From NCBI GenBank assembly GCA_903911165.1, contig CAIWCQ010000391.1:1-12915 (forward strand): a DNA stretch of 12,915 bases. The letters are read 5' to 3'. Source of the stretch: an uncultured Actinomycetes bacterium (GTDB taxonomy: Bacteria; Actinomycetota; Actinomycetes; Mycobacteriales; Mycobacteriaceae). This document shows, in pieces, positions 1-8,481 of the stretch (position 1 is its first letter; each line of letters opens with the position of its first letter). Made by a program: the position numbers and the translations under genes. The notes under the pieces were generated by a model. It had not been told where the DNA came from, did not search any database, and was given only the letters and a program-made list of their open reading frames with translations.

Positions 1-405
1 ACGTTCGAGATCACCACGCCGAAGGAGCGCCCTTTCCTGTGTCAGGTCAGCTCTGCGCCCCGGGTGGATATCGCGGCGGCCTATCCGGGTGCGGATGGCA
101 CCGCCATCGACGGCTTCACCGCGGCAGGCGCCCGCGGCGTGGTGATCGAGGCGATGGGGTCGGGCAACGCCGGCGGATCGCTGATCGACGCGGTGGCACG
201 GGCCTGCCGACGCGGGGTCGCGGTGGCGATCACCAGTCGGGTGCCGGGCGGACACGCGCGCCCGACCTACGGACCGGGTGCCGATCTGGTGGCGGCGGGG
301 GCGGTGATGGTGCCACGCTTGCGGGCCGGCCAGGCGAGGGTGCTGCTGATGGCCGCACTCGGTGCGGGACTACCCGTGGAGTCCACCGTCTCCCGTTGGG
401 GCTGA
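1..405 (+). CDS. ansA: L-asparaginase, C-terminal part (5' end outside window)
   Basis: The frame is open from base 1 to a TGA at 403-405, giving 134 C-terminal residues; the start lies left of the window. The protein hydrolyses L-asparagine to aspartate and ammonia. The visible part is the smaller C-terminal domain of the bacterial asparaginase fold. It contains YPGADG, then [14 protein letters not shown] (family consensus VLEGTGSGNA), a segment with AITSRVPGG, and [12 protein letters not shown] before the end [11 protein letters not shown]. The catalytic threonines of the N-terminal domain are not in the window. It converges on dinB and overlaps its 3' end by 36 bp. The same convergent neighbour is known from M. 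tuberculosis, where AnsA (Rv1538c) is about 326 residues long. The family call is secure; asparaginase type and cell location cannot be judged from this fragment. Confidence 0.93.
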   Translation, partial: TFEITTPKERPFLCQVSSAPRVDIAAAYPGADGTAIDGFTAAGARGVVIEAMGSGNAGGSLIDAVARACRRGVAVAITSRVPGGHARPTYGPGADLVAAGAVMVPRLRAGQARVLLMAALGAGLPVESTVSRWG

Positions 406-1740
406 CAGGTCGGAGTCGTCAGACGCATCGGGCCAGTCGAGACTGTCGACCGCGTTCGCGCTGGCGAGTTCGGCTGCGTCGATGACGAAAGTTCGCATCA
501 CCCCCGGGCCGCTGGCGCGGGTCTCGAACCGGACGCTGACCACGCCATGCCCGGCGCCCTGCACCCATCCGTGGCCGAACTCGGGATGTTTGAGGTCGTC
601 GCCGACTCGCCAACTGGAGATCTCGCTGGCCGGCTCGGGGAGCGCGGCATCGGTCGATTCGATTTCGTGGTGTTCAAGCTCCGGAAACAGCGATTCCTGA
701 CGCACGTCACTGAGGCCGGAGAACCCAACGCCCACGAGCCGGATCGGGCCGACATCACTGGGGTCGAGCAGCAGGCGGCGCGCCATCGCGGTGAGCGTGC
801 CCGCGTCCGCGGTGGCGTACGGCAATGTGGTTGACCGCGTCAGTGTCGACATGTCCGACTTCTTGAGTTTGACCGTTACCGTCCGTGCGCCGCGTCCATC
901 GCGCTCGAGGCGCCGGTGGGCGTGCTCGGCAATCGACATCGACGCCTGCAGAAGTTGGTCGAGAGTGGTCAGGTCGGCGTCGAAGGTGGACTCAGCACTG
1001 ATCTGTTTGGCCTCGGCCCGTTCAACCACCGGCCGGTCATCAATTCCCCTGGCCAGCAACCGCAACGCCGGTCCGGCGGCACCGCCGAGAATGCTGGCCG
1101 CCTCCGCGTCGGACAGCGCCGCGAGCGCGCTCACCGTGTCGACGCCCAACCGGCGCAATCTTTCCTCGGCCACCGGGCCGATCCCCCACAGTCGACGCAC
1201 CGGAAGACCCGCGAGCAGCAGGTGCTCCTCGTCGCGTCGGATCACCCGCACCCCGTCGGGCTTGGCCAGTCCGGAGGCGATCTTCGCGATCTGCTTGCCC
1301 GACCCGGCACCGACTGAGGTGACAAGGCCGGTCTGCTCCCGGACCCGCAACCGCAATCGGGCACAAAACCGTTCGACCGTCTCGGCATCGGCACCGGCCA
1401 ACTCGGCCGGCTCCCCGAAGGCTTCATCGAAGGAGAGTTGCTCGAGCACCGGAACCATTGCCCGCACGGTCTGCATCACCCGTTTGCTCGCGACGTGATA
1501 GACCGCACCGCGGGGCGGAAGCACCACCGTCGCCGGCCCGATCAGTCGGCGAGCCTGATGCACGGGCATCGCCGAGCGGGCACCGAAAGCACGCGCCTCG
1601 TAACTGGCCCCCGCGACGACGCCGCGACCACTACGGCCACCGACGAGTACCGGCCGGCCACGCAATGTCGGCCGAGTCAGCTGCTCGACCGACGCGAAAA
1701 AGGCGTCCATGTCGAAGTGCAGCACCCAGCGCACGCTCAT
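370..1740 (-). CDS. dinB: DNA polymerase IV, mycobacterial DinB1/DinX type
   Basis: This 456-residue protein is a Y-family translesion DNA polymerase acting in the cytoplasm at stalled replication forks. The first metal-binding motif is [12 protein letters not shown] (D10; aromatic pair F14-F15 at the steric gate). SYEAR with Y47 and R50 contacts the incoming nucleotide. SFDEAF (D105, E106) supplies the remaining carboxylates. [16 protein letters not shown] belongs to the palm/thumb region. QESLF at residues 348-352 fits the beta-clamp-binding consensus QLSLF. About 104 residues follow it, with a [16 protein letters not shown] stretch, as I recall for M. tuberculosis DinX (Rv1537). The ATG shares the bases ATGA with the ileS stop. 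The only upstream purine run, AAAGG, lies one base before the ATG and is too close to act as a normal ribosome site, so translation probably depends on coupling to ileS. All catalytic residues are present, so it is probably active. Confidence 0.94.
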   Translation of the reverse strand: MSVRWVLHFDMDAFFASVEQLTRPTLRGRPVLVGGRSGRGVVAGASYEARAFGARSAMPVHQARRLIGPATVVLPPRGAVYHVASKRVMQTVRAMVPVLEQLSFDEAFGEPAELAGADAETVERFCARLRLRVREQTGLVTSVGAGSGKQIAKIASGLAKPDGVRVIRRDEEHLLLAGLPVRRLWGIGPVAEERLRRLGVDTVSALAALSDAEAASILGGAAGPALRLLARGIDDRPVVERAEAKQISAESTFDADLTTLDQLLQASMSIAEHAHRRLERDGRGARTVTVKLKKSDMSTLTRSTTLPYATADAGTLTAMARRLLLDPSDVGPIRLVGVGFSGLSDVRQESLFPELEHHEIESTDAALPEPASEISSWRVGDDLKHPEFGHGWVQGAGHGVVSVRFETRASGPGVMRTFVIDAAELASANAVDSLDWPDASDDSDLSAPTGDGGLHG

Positions 1741-4700
1741 GCCTTTGCGATCGCCACCCGCACGCCGTCGCCGATGTCGACCGCCAGACCCTCGGGTGGC
1801 TCAACGAAGTCGAATCCAGTCGCCAGGATCTCCCCGGCGATCAGGTCACGGTGGGTTCTGGCCCACTGCGCACGTTCGGCCGGCACCGCCATCTGCACGG
1901 TGATCCGGTCGCTCACGTCCAGGCCGGTCGACTTTCGCAGATCCTGCAGTTCCCGGATCCGGTCCTTGGCCCAGCCCTCGGCCTCCAGTTCCTCGGTAAC
2001 TGTTCCATCCAGAACTACCAGCCCCGCTCCACCAGGCAACGCAGCGGTGTACTCCTCGTCGGCGGCAACCAGTCTGGAGCTGTACTCGTCGGCCCTCAGC
2101 ACGATCTGATCGGCGGTGAGTGTGCCGTCGGAGTTGAGCACCCCACGACCAGCCTTGACCGCCTTGATGGCGTCCTGCACGGCCTTGCCCAGTCGCGGGC
2201 CCGCCGCGCGGGCGTTGACCGCCAGCTCAAATCGGCCGTACGTCGCGATATCGTCGGTCAGTTCGACGGATTTGACGTTCAGCTCATCGGCGATCAGGTC
2301 GGTGAAGGGTCGAAGCTTCTCCGAATCATCAATTGCCACAGTGATTTTAGGAAGCGGCAGCCGCACCCGAAGTTTCTTCGCCTTACGTAGCGAAGACGCC
2401 GTCGAGCACACCTCACGCACCTGGTCCATGGCGCCGACCAGATCCGGATCCGCGGGCAACATGCCCGCGTCAGGCCAATCGGTCAGGTGCACCGAACGTT
2501 CACCTGTGATACTCCGCCAGATCAGCTCGGTGGTCATCGGCAGCAATGGTGCAGCTAGCCGGGTGGTGACCTCGCATACGGTGTGCAGCGTGTCGATCGC
2601 GTCGCGATCCTCATCCCAAAAGCGCGCACGCGACCGGCGGACGTACCAGTTCGTCAGCGCCTCGGTGAACTGCCGCAGCAGCTCACAAGCCCCGGAGATG
2701 TCGCAGATATCCATGGCACCGGTGAGGTCGTCACGCAGCGCCGCAAGTTTGGCCAAGATGTAGCGATCCAGCACGTGGGTGGAATCGGTGCGCCACCGAC
2801 CGACCTGTGGGGCGTACAACGCAAGGAAGCTGTAGGCGTTCCACAGCGGCAGCTGTACTTGGCGGACTCCCTCGCGAATCCCCTGCTCGGTGACGATCAG
2901 GTTGCCGCCGCGGAGGATCGGCGACGCCATCAGGAACCACCGCATGGCATCGGAGCCATCCCGGTCGAACACCTCGTTGACGTCGGGATAGTTTCGCAGC
3001 GACTTGCTCATTTTGGCACCGTCATTGCCGAGCACGATCCCGTGTGCAACGCAGGTTTTGAATGCCGGACGGTCAAACAACGCCGTTGCGAGCACATGCA
3101 GCGTGTAGAACCACCCTCTGGTCTGACCGATGTACTCGACGATGAAGTCACCGGGGTTGTGCCCGTCGACCTGCTTGTCAGGGTCGGTGGAATCGACGCC
3201 GTGGAACCACTCGTCATTCTCAAACGGATAGTGAACCTGGGCATACGGCATGGACCCAGAGTCGAACCACACGTCGAAGACATCTTCTATCCGACGCATC
3301 GTGGCGTTACCGGTCGGGTCGTCGGGATTCGGACGAGTCAGTGCGTCGATGTAGGGCCGGTGCAGGTCATCCGGCCGCACCCCGAAGTCACGCTCGAGTT
3401 CGTCGAGGCTGCCGTAGACGTCGATGCGCGGGTAGGCCGGGTCGTCGGAGGTCCACACCGGAATTGGTGTGCCCCAGTACCGGTTTCGGGAGATCGACCA
3501 GTCCCGGGCGCCGGAAAGCCACTTGCCGAACTGGCCGTCTTTGACATGCTCCGGATACCAGGTGATCTCTTGGTTGAGCTCAACCATTCGGTCCCGGAAA
3601 TCCGTTACCTTCACGAACCAGGAAGACACCGCGCGGTAGATCAGCGGGTTGCGACACCGCCAGCAGTGCGGATACGGGTGGTCATAAGTCTCATGCCGGA
3701 CCAGTACTGGCGCGTTGACCGCAGCCGGTCCGGTTCCATTCTTGAGATCCTTGATGATCAGCGGGTTGGCGTCGAAAACCAGCGTGCCCTGGTAGTCCGG
3801 CACGGATCCGTCAAACCGGCCCCGTGCGTCGACCGGAGTAACCGGGGTGATGCCCACGGTGTCGGTAGTGGCTTTGTCATCTTCGCCGTACGCCGGCGCC
3901 ATGTGCACGATCCCGGTGCCGTCCTCGGTGGTGACAAAATCCCCGCGCAGCACCTGAAAGGAATTCTCGGAATCGGCGAAAAATGCGAACGGCGGTAAGT
4001 ACCGCAAGCCAAGCAACTGCTCGCCGGTGTAGGTGGCGAGGACCTCCGGCTCCTCCCCCAGTTCCCGGCCGTAGCCGGCCAATCGGGCTGTGGCGAGTAC
4101 GTACCGCTTGCCTTCCGAGACGATCAGCGCATATTCCACCCCCGGGTTCACCGCAACCGCCTGATTGGACGGCAGCGTCCACGGCGTGGTGGTCCAGATC
4201 AACAGGTAGGCGCCGTCGAGATCCGATCCCGTTGCAGTGATCCGGAATCCGACCGTGACCGCGGGATCTTGTCGGCTCTGATAGACGTCGTCATCCATCC
4301 GCAACTCATGACTGGACAGCGGCGTCTCGTCGTTCCAGCAGTACGGCAGCACCCGCACGCCCTCATAGGCCAGACCTTTGTCCCAGAGTTGTTTGAAAGC
4401 CCAGATGACGGACTCCATGAACGGCAGATCCAGGGTCTTGTAGTCATTGTCAAAATCCACCCAGCGGGCTTGCCGGGTCACATACGCCCGCCACTCTGCG
4501 GTGTAGCGCAGTACGGAATCACGGCAGGCATCGTTGAAAGCCCCGATGCCCATCGCTTCGATCTGGGACTTATCGGTGATACCCAGTTGGCGTTGCACCT
4601 CGAGTTCGGCGGGCAGGCCGTGGGTGTCCCAGCCGAACCTGCGCTCGACCTTGTAGCCACGCATGGTGCGGTAGCGCGGGACGATGTCCTTGACGTAGCC

Positions 4701-4922
4701 GGTCAGCAGATGCCCGTAGTGCGGTAGGCCGTTGGCGAACGGTGGTCCGTCGTAAAAGACGTACTCCTCGGCACCTGCGCGGCGCTCGATGCTGGCGCGG
4801 AAGGTGTCGTCGCCGCCCCAGTAGTCCAGAACCTCGCACTCCAGTGCCGGGAAGTCCGGCGCGCCGGTGGCGAGTTTCGGGTAACCATGCTCGGTCACTG
4901 GCTCAGTCGCTGGCTCAGTCAC
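1737..4922 (-). CDS. ileS: Isoleucyl-tRNA synthetase (IleRS, long type-2-like form)
   Basis: This 1061-residue class I synthetase charges tRNA-Ile with isoleucine in the cytoplasm. The Rossmann-fold signature HxGH appears as HYGH (residues 68-71) after [20 protein letters not shown] follows. The editing (CP1) domain carries the threonine-rich [11 protein letters not shown] starting at W243. [12 protein letters not shown] and GWFYTLHVL lead to KMSKS at residues 637-641. An anticodon-binding domain and a long C-terminal region complete it. The length and eukaryote-like sequence indicate the type-2 clade, in which some enzymes tolerate mupirocin; resistance cannot be read from sequence alone. 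The start is GTG, preceded at 12 nt by the Shine-Dalgarno AGGAG (4939-4935). Expression is probably set by the upstream T-box riboswitch. The TGA stop overlaps the dinB ATG, so the two form an operon. Confidence 0.96.
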   Translation of the reverse strand: MTEPATEPVTEHGYPKLATGAPDFPALECEVLDYWGGDDTFRASIERRAGAEEYVFYDGPPFANGLPHYGHLLTGYVKDIVPRYRTMRGYKVERRFGWDTHGLPAELEVQRQLGITDKSQIEAMGIGAFNDACRDSVLRYTAEWRAYVTRQARWVDFDNDYKTLDLPFMESVIWAFKQLWDKGLAYEGVRVLPYCWNDETPLSSHELRMDDDVYQSRQDPAVTVGFRITATGSDLDGAYLLIWTTTPWTLPSNQAVAVNPGVEYALIVSEGKRYVLATARLAGYGRELGEEPEVLATYTGEQLLGLRYLPPFAFFADSENSFQVLRGDFVTTEDGTGIVHMAPAYGEDDKATTDTVGITPVTPVDARGRFDGSVPDYQGTLVFDANPLIIKDLKNGTGPAAVNAPVLVRHETYDHPYPHCWRCRNPLIYRAVSSWFVKVTDFRDRMVELNQEITWYPEHVKDGQFGKWLSGARDWSISRNRYWGTPIPVWTSDDPAYPRIDVYGSLDELERDFGVRPDDLHRPYIDALTRPNPDDPTGNATMRRIEDVFDVWFDSGSMPYAQVHYPFENDEWFHGVDSTDPDKQVDGHNPGDFIVEYIGQTRGWFYTLHVLATALFDRPAFKTCVAHGIVLGNDGAKMSKSLRNYPDVNEVFDRDGSDAMRWFLMASPILRGGNLIVTEQGIREGVRQVQLPLWNAYSFLALYAPQVGRWRTDSTHVLDRYILAKLAALRDDLTGAMDICDISGACELLRQFTEALTNWYVRRSRARFWDEDRDAIDTLHTVCEVTTRLAAPLLPMTTELIWRSITGERSVHLTDWPDAGMLPADPDLVGAMDQVREVCSTASSLRKAKKLRVRLPLPKITVAIDDSEKLRPFTDLIADELNVKSVELTDDIATYGRFELAVNARAAGPRLGKAVQDAIKAVKAGRGVLNSDGTLTADQIVLRADEYSSRLVAADEEYTAALPGGAGLVVLDGTVTEELEAEGWAKDRIRELQDLRKSTGLDVSDRITVQMAVPAERAQWARTHRDLIAGEILATGFDFVEPPEGLAVDIGDGVRVAIAKA
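4890..4922 (-). repeat. Short tandem repeat at the ileS 5' end
   Basis: The first codons of ileS are two copies of a 12-bp unit (4922-4911 and 4910-4899, differing at one base) and a degenerate third (4898-4890). They encode [10 protein letters not shown]. The repeat creates a second in-frame GTG at codon 9 (4898-4896). The first GTG, at 4922, is preferred because the Shine-Dalgarno and sequestrator lie directly upstream of it. The repeat is probably an unstructured N-terminal tail that varies among species. Confidence 0.6.
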
Positions 4923-4925
4923 GAT

Positions 4926-5000
4926 CGGGGTGGTCTCCTGTGCCGGTCGGGCACGGGGACGACGACGCGCGGGTGCGCGAGCGCCGCGGTACCACCCCGC
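4926..5000 (-). promoter_or_regulatory. Antisequestrator/sequestrator switch of the ileS T-box
   Basis: Two exclusive folds can be drawn. Antisequestrator (5000-4969): GCGGG pairs with CCCGC, with a 7-nt bulge GTGGTAC that contains UGGU; above it CGCG pairs with CGCG around the loop GCGCT. Sequestrator: CGGGGTGGT (4999-4991) pairs perfectly over 9 bp with ACCACCCCG (4934-4926). The second strand lies immediately 3' of the Shine-Dalgarno AGGAG (4939-4935) and fills the spacer up to the GTG start. Uncharged tRNA-Ile binding the bulge should stabilise the first fold and free the ribosome site. The pairings are read directly from the sequence; the regulatory direction is inferred from the family. 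Confidence 0.85.
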
Positions 5001-5139
5001 TTACGTACGCGCGAACGCGTCCGTCGCTCATGTCAGGCTGTCACGGGCCTGTACCCGTCCGGTTCTACTAAGCCCCTGCCTGAACAGGCGGTCCGTTCCT
5101 CCGGAGGCTCCCCGGTGATGGCCGGATCAGCGCCGATGT
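4926..5139 (-). promoter_or_regulatory. T-box riboswitch of ileS (translational, tRNA-Ile sensing)
   Basis: The ileS leader senses whether tRNA-Ile is charged. Read on the minus strand from about 5139, an ultrashort Stem I has GGC/GCC at its base and CCGG/CCGG above. Its internal loop carries the isoleucine specifier AUC (5127-5125). Further on, ACGGG (5058-5054) pairs with CCCGT (5047-5043) as a stem III hairpin. The conserved T-box sequence GGGGTGGTACCGCG (4998-4985) follows, with UGGU (4994-4991) to pair with the NCCA end of uncharged tRNA. No terminator with a U-tract follows. Instead the T-box strand can pair beside the ileS Shine-Dalgarno, so control is at translation. This matches the known actinobacterial ileS T-box class with a short Stem I. 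Confidence 0.93.
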
Positions 5140-5144
5140 CAGGG

Positions 5145-5150
5145 ATTCTA
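5145..5150 (-). promoter_or_regulatory. -10 element of the ileS-dinB promoter
   Basis: TAGAAT on the minus strand (5150-5145) fits the mycobacterial SigA -10 consensus TANNNT. It would place the transcript start near 5139-5137, just before Stem I of the T-box. No clear -35 hexamer is visible, which is common for mycobacterial promoters. It is divergent from the mmpL -10, about 70 bp away. Confidence 0.65.
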
Positions 5151-5218
5151 GCGGCATGGGTGCCGGAGCCCGCGTACGCCGCGCTCGCGGGCCACGGGGG
5201 TTCTCCCCGCAGGTCACC

Positions 5219-5224
5219 TACGAT
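5219..5224 (+). promoter_or_regulatory. -10 element for a leaderless mmpL transcript
   Basis: TACGAT (TANNNT type) is followed by exactly 6 nt and then the GTG at 5231. Transcription would start at or next to the first base of the start codon. No Shine-Dalgarno precedes this GTG. This is the classic arrangement of leaderless mycobacterial genes, and it supports GTG 5231 over the upstream in-frame ATG at 5156. No convincing -35 is seen. Confidence 0.6.
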
Positions 5225-5230
5225 GGGCGG

Positions 5231-8200
5231 GTGGCTCGAACCCGCCCTCCGGCAAAGATAGCCCCGGACGCCAGAGCCGAGGACATCGAAGGCGGGCGCT
5301 TCTTCGGATGGATCGGTCGATTCGTCGTGCGCTGGCCCTGGTTGGTGATCGGGGCATGGATAGCGCTGGCGATCAGCGTGACCATGGCATTTCCGTCGCT
5401 GGCTGTGCTGGCCCAGAAGGCACCGGCCTCCATCCTGCCGACGAACGCTCCGTCGGTCGTGAGCCAGAAGCAGATGAGCGAGGCCTTCGCGGAGGCCAGT
5501 TCCGACAACATCCTTCTGGTCGTGTTGACCAACGAAAAAGGATTTACGCCGGCCGACGAGGTGGCCTACCGCGACCTGGTCGGCGCCCTGCGTGCCGAAA
5601 CCGAGGACGTCGCGGCCCTGCAAGATTTCGTGACCACACCGCCACTGCGGGAGATCCTGGTCAGCAAGGACAACAAGGCGTGGCTGCTGCCGGTCAATAT
5701 CGTCGGCGAAGTCGCCACCCCGAAGGCGATCGCCGCGACGAAGCGCGCCATTCAGACCGTGCAGGACACCGTGGCCGGCACCTCGTTGCAGGTCTACACC
5801 ACCGGCCCGGCCGGCACCTTCAACGACATCAAGGACCTCGGCGACCGGGACATATTCACCATCGAGGTCGCCACGGTGGTGGCGCTGCTGACGATTCTGC
5901 TGATGGTGTACCGCAACCTGCTGACAATGATTCTGCCGTTGATCACCATTGGTGTGGCCCTGGTGACGGCTCAGGGTGTGGTCGCGGGCATGGGAACCCT
6001 CGGTCTGAGCGTCTCCTCCCAGACCATTGTCCTGCTCACCGCGATGCTCGCCGGCGCCGGGACCGATTACGCGGTATTCCTGATCAGCCGGTATCACGAC
6101 TTTCTACGGATGGGCGCAGAGTCCGATGAGGCCGTGCGCAACGCGCTGGCCTCAATAGGCAAGGTCATCACCGCGTCCGCCGCCACCGTCGCGGTGACAT
6201 TCATAGGCATGATCTTCACGAAACTAACGGTTTTCTCGACCGTCGGTGTCGCCCTGGCAGCGGCCATCATCGTCGGCTGCGCGGGCGCACTCACATTTCT
6301 TCCGGCGTTGCTGACGCTGGCGGGCCGCCGGGGTTGGGCCAGGCCGCGGCGGGACCTGACGGGCAGGTTCTGGAGGCGGTCGGGCATCCGGATCGTGCGC
6401 CGCCCCGTGATCAACCTCGTGGCCTCTTTGGTGATCCTAGTCATCCTTGCCTCCACCTCCGCCCTGGCGACCTACAACTACGACGATCGCAAGGCACTGC
6501 CCGCCACGACTGCCAGCATCCAGGGATACGACGCGATAAGCCGACACTTTCCATTGAATGCCAGCCTGCCGCAGTACATCCTGATCAGTTCTCCTCGGGA
6601 TCTGCGCACACCCAAAGCGCTGGCCGACATGGAGCAGTTGGCCTACCGAGTGAGCCAGATACCCGACATTGACATCGTCCGAGGTATCACCCGGCCCACT
6701 GGCGAGTCCCTGGAGCAAGCACGACTGTCATTTCAGGCCGGTGAGGTCGGCAAGCCTCTCAACCAAGCTGCGGACGCGATCAACACCAACACGGGCAACC
6801 TCAACCTGCTGGCCTCCGGCTCGGATCAGATCGCCGACGTACTCGGCGCAATTCGCGGCCAACTTGGGCAGACGCTGGCCACCGTCAGCTACCTGGTGCG
6901 GTCGTTGGCGTTCATGCAGAACCAGTACGGCACCGGCAAGGCGCTGCCGGGATTCGAACTGGGCAGCGATCCGCTCAACACCATTCACGGACTCGGCGGC
7001 AACATGGGGGTGAACACCGGCGACGCCGTAGCAGCGTACGACAAATCGATTGCTCCCGTTCTCAATGCCCTCAATGGAAACCCGGTCTGCGACGCGGATC
7101 CGAAATGTGTGGCTACCCGCGCTCGCCTTCAGTTGCTCGGCGACGCTCGCAAGGACGGCACCCTCAACGAGATCGCCAACCTCTGCACCCTGCTGGAGGA
7201 GATCCCGAGCGATCCCACCGCACTGCCGGCTGAGCAGCCGATGCCGGTGATCCCGGGCAAAGAGAAACCCGGTCCGCTCACTACCATTCCCGGCGGCCAG
7301 GCGACCATCCCCGGCAGCCAGGCGACCAGCTCCGGCGGCATGGGCCCTGCGTTGGATTCGATCAGTCAGAGCCTGCAGGCCGCCGGGATCACCAATCCGG
7401 CCGACCTGGAGTCCCAACTGACTCAACTCCAGCAGGGTATCGATTTGCTGTCCGTTGCCAGTCGCCAGGTGGCCGACGGCGTCGCACTACTGGTCGACCA
7501 GACCAAGAAACTCGGGCTCGGCCTCGATCAGGCATCCTCGTTTCTGCTGGCGATGAAACGCGACGCCACCACCCAGTCGATGGCCGGCTTCTACATACCT
7601 GGGCAGATCCTCAATGGAGAGGAGTTCCGGAAAGCCGCCGCGATCTTCATCTCCCCGGACGGCCGAACCGCCCGTTACATGGTTCAGAGCAAGCTCAACC
7701 CGTTCGCCACCCCGGCGATGGATCAGGTCAACGAGGTCCTCGCGGCCGCACGCGGAGCCCAGCCGAACACCACCCTCGCCGACGCCTCAATCAGCATGAC
7801 CGGCCTGACGGTGACACTTCGCGACACCCGCGACTACTACTACCAGGACTTGCGAACAATCGTGGTCACGACAATTCTCGTGGTCCTCGCCGTTCTGATT
7901 GTCCTGTTGCGGGCGCTGGTTGCACCGCTGTATCTCATTGTCTCCGTGATTGTTTCATACCTATCGGCGCTGGGTATGGGTGTCGTACTGTTCCAGTTTA
8001 TCCTTGGTCAGGAATTGCACTGGAGCGTGCCGGGCCTGACGTTCATCATCTTGGTGGCGGTGGGCGCGGACTATAACCTGCTGTTGATCTCACGAATTCG
8101 CGACGAATCCCCGCACGGCATCCGTTCCGGCGTGATCCGGACCGTCGGCCAGACCGGTGGTGTGATCACGGCGGCCGGGTTGATCTTCGCGGCATCGATG

Positions 8201-8422
8201 ATCGGTCTGCAGTTCTCCAGCATCACCACCCTGGTACAGATCGGCTTCATCATCGCGACCGGCATCCTCCTGGACACCTTCCTGGTTCGGACAGTTACCG
8301 TTCCCGCGACCGCGGTACTGGTCGGCAAGGCGAACTGGTGGCCGTCGAAATGGCAGCCGCCGGTGAGGGCCAAGCCGGCGAGACCCGCTAATGAAGAACC
8401 CGTCGCCGGCGCAACAGGATAG
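5231..8422 (+). CDS. MmpL-family RND lipid transporter
   Basis: This 1063-residue inner-membrane protein belongs to the MmpL branch of RND transporters, which move envelope lipids using the proton gradient. TM1 lies at residues 34-55, after a cytoplasmic RFVVRWP. A first periplasmic domain is followed by TM2-6 with GTDYAVFLISRYHD (D279-Y280). A long second periplasmic domain then leads to TM7-12 with GADYNLLLISRIRDESPHG (D947-Y948). The two Asp-Tyr pairs correspond to the proton relay known from MmpL3. The second periplasmic domain has C620, C626 and C652, which might form a disulfide, and a Gly/Pro/Thr-rich linker with a 7-residue repeat. Length and features resemble the MmpL8/10/12 glycolipid exporters. 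GTG 5231 is chosen for its leaderless promoter; ATG 5156 would add 25 residues. The sap-like gene follows on the same strand, arguing for acylated-glycolipid export. The substrate is not determined. Confidence 0.92.
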   Translation: MARTRPPAKIAPDARAEDIEGGRFFGWIGRFVVRWPWLVIGAWIALAISVTMAFPSLAVLAQKAPASILPTNAPSVVSQKQMSEAFAEASSDNILLVVLTNEKGFTPADEVAYRDLVGALRAETEDVAALQDFVTTPPLREILVSKDNKAWLLPVNIVGEVATPKAIAATKRAIQTVQDTVAGTSLQVYTTGPAGTFNDIKDLGDRDIFTIEVATVVALLTILLMVYRNLLTMILPLITIGVALVTAQGVVAGMGTLGLSVSSQTIVLLTAMLAGAGTDYAVFLISRYHDFLRMGAESDEAVRNALASIGKVITASAATVAVTFIGMIFTKLTVFSTVGVALAAAIIVGCAGALTFLPALLTLAGRRGWARPRRDLTGRFWRRSGIRIVRRPVINLVASLVILVILASTSALATYNYDDRKALPATTASIQGYDAISRHFPLNASLPQYILISSPRDLRTPKALADMEQLAYRVSQIPDIDIVRGITRPTGESLEQARLSFQAGEVGKPLNQAADAINTNTGNLNLLASGSDQIADVLGAIRGQLGQTLATVSYLVRSLAFMQNQYGTGKALPGFELGSDPLNTIHGLGGNMGVNTGDAVAAYDKSIAPVLNALNGNPVCDADPKCVATRARLQLLGDARKDGTLNEIANLCTLLEEIPSDPTALPAEQPMPVIPGKEKPGPLTTIPGGQATIPGSQATSSGGMGPALDSISQSLQAAGITNPADLESQLTQLQQGIDLLSVASRQVADGVALLVDQTKKLGLGLDQASSFLLAMKRDATTQSMAGFYIPGQILNGEEFRKAAAIFISPDGRTARYMVQSKLNPFATPAMDQVNEVLAAARGAQPNTTLADASISMTGLTVTLRDTRDYYYQDLRTIVVTTILVVLAVLIVLLRALVAPLYLIVSVIVSYLSALGMGVVLFQFILGQELHWSVPGLTFIILVAVGADYNLLLISRIRDESPHGIRSGVIRTVGQTGGVITAAGLIFAASMIGLQFSSITTLVQIGFIIATGILLDTFLVRTVTVPATAVLVGKANWWPSKWQPPVRAKPARPANEEPVAGATG
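7283..7324 (+). repeat. Tandem 21-bp repeat in the mmpL periplasmic loop
   Basis: Two adjacent 21-bp copies (7283-7303 and 7304-7324) differ at two bases and encode TIPGGQA and TIPGSQA; a partial third copy begins after them. They fall in a flexible linker in the second periplasmic domain, between the Cys-containing segment and the following helix. Copy number may vary among strains. Confidence 0.8.
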
Positions 8423-8467
8423 GGACGGCGCACACCACAGCTGCGAAACCAGATCTACCGGCAGCGG

Positions 8468-8473
8468 TAATGT
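8468..8473 (+). promoter_or_regulatory. Possible -10 element for the sap-like gene
   Basis: TAATGT fits TANNNT and lies 8 nt before the ATG at 8482. No Shine-Dalgarno is visible in the 59 nt after the mmpL stop. A transcript starting at 8479-8482 would be leaderless or nearly so. Read-through from mmpL is equally possible, so this is a weak call. Confidence 0.35.
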
Positions 8474-8481
8474 TTCCCATC

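Noticed and set aside
1411..1434. SFDEAF in DinB instead of the common SIDEAY, considered as a catalytic defect
   Set aside because: The acidic pair D105/E106 is intact and the changes are hydrophobic or aromatic substitutions, which I recall as usual in the mycobacterial DinX branch.
791..2390. Several long plus-strand frames opposite dinB and the end of ileS
   Set aside because: They overlap two well-supported genes and give Arg/Ser/Pro-rich translations without motifs.
2583..3998. Open frame of 471 codons on the plus strand, antisense to ileS
   Set aside because: It lies wholly inside ileS, whose protein has every IleRS signature. The antisense protein has no recognisable domain; long mirror frames are usual in GC-rich genes.
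4710..4721. HYGH instead of HIGH in IleRS, considered as a damaged active site
   Set aside because: The second position of HxGH varies naturally among class I synthetases. Both histidines and the glycine are intact, and so is KMSKS.
4949..4984. GC-rich dyads after the T-box, considered as a terminator
   Set aside because: No U-tract follows, and the region is better explained as the antisequestrator and the loop before the ileS ribosome site.
5033..6097. Open frame of 354 codons on the minus strand, antisense to mmpL and the T-box region
   Set aside because: Low-complexity His/Gln/Arg/Gly-rich translation without domains. It is explained by the codon bias of mmpL and crosses the riboswitch and both promoters.
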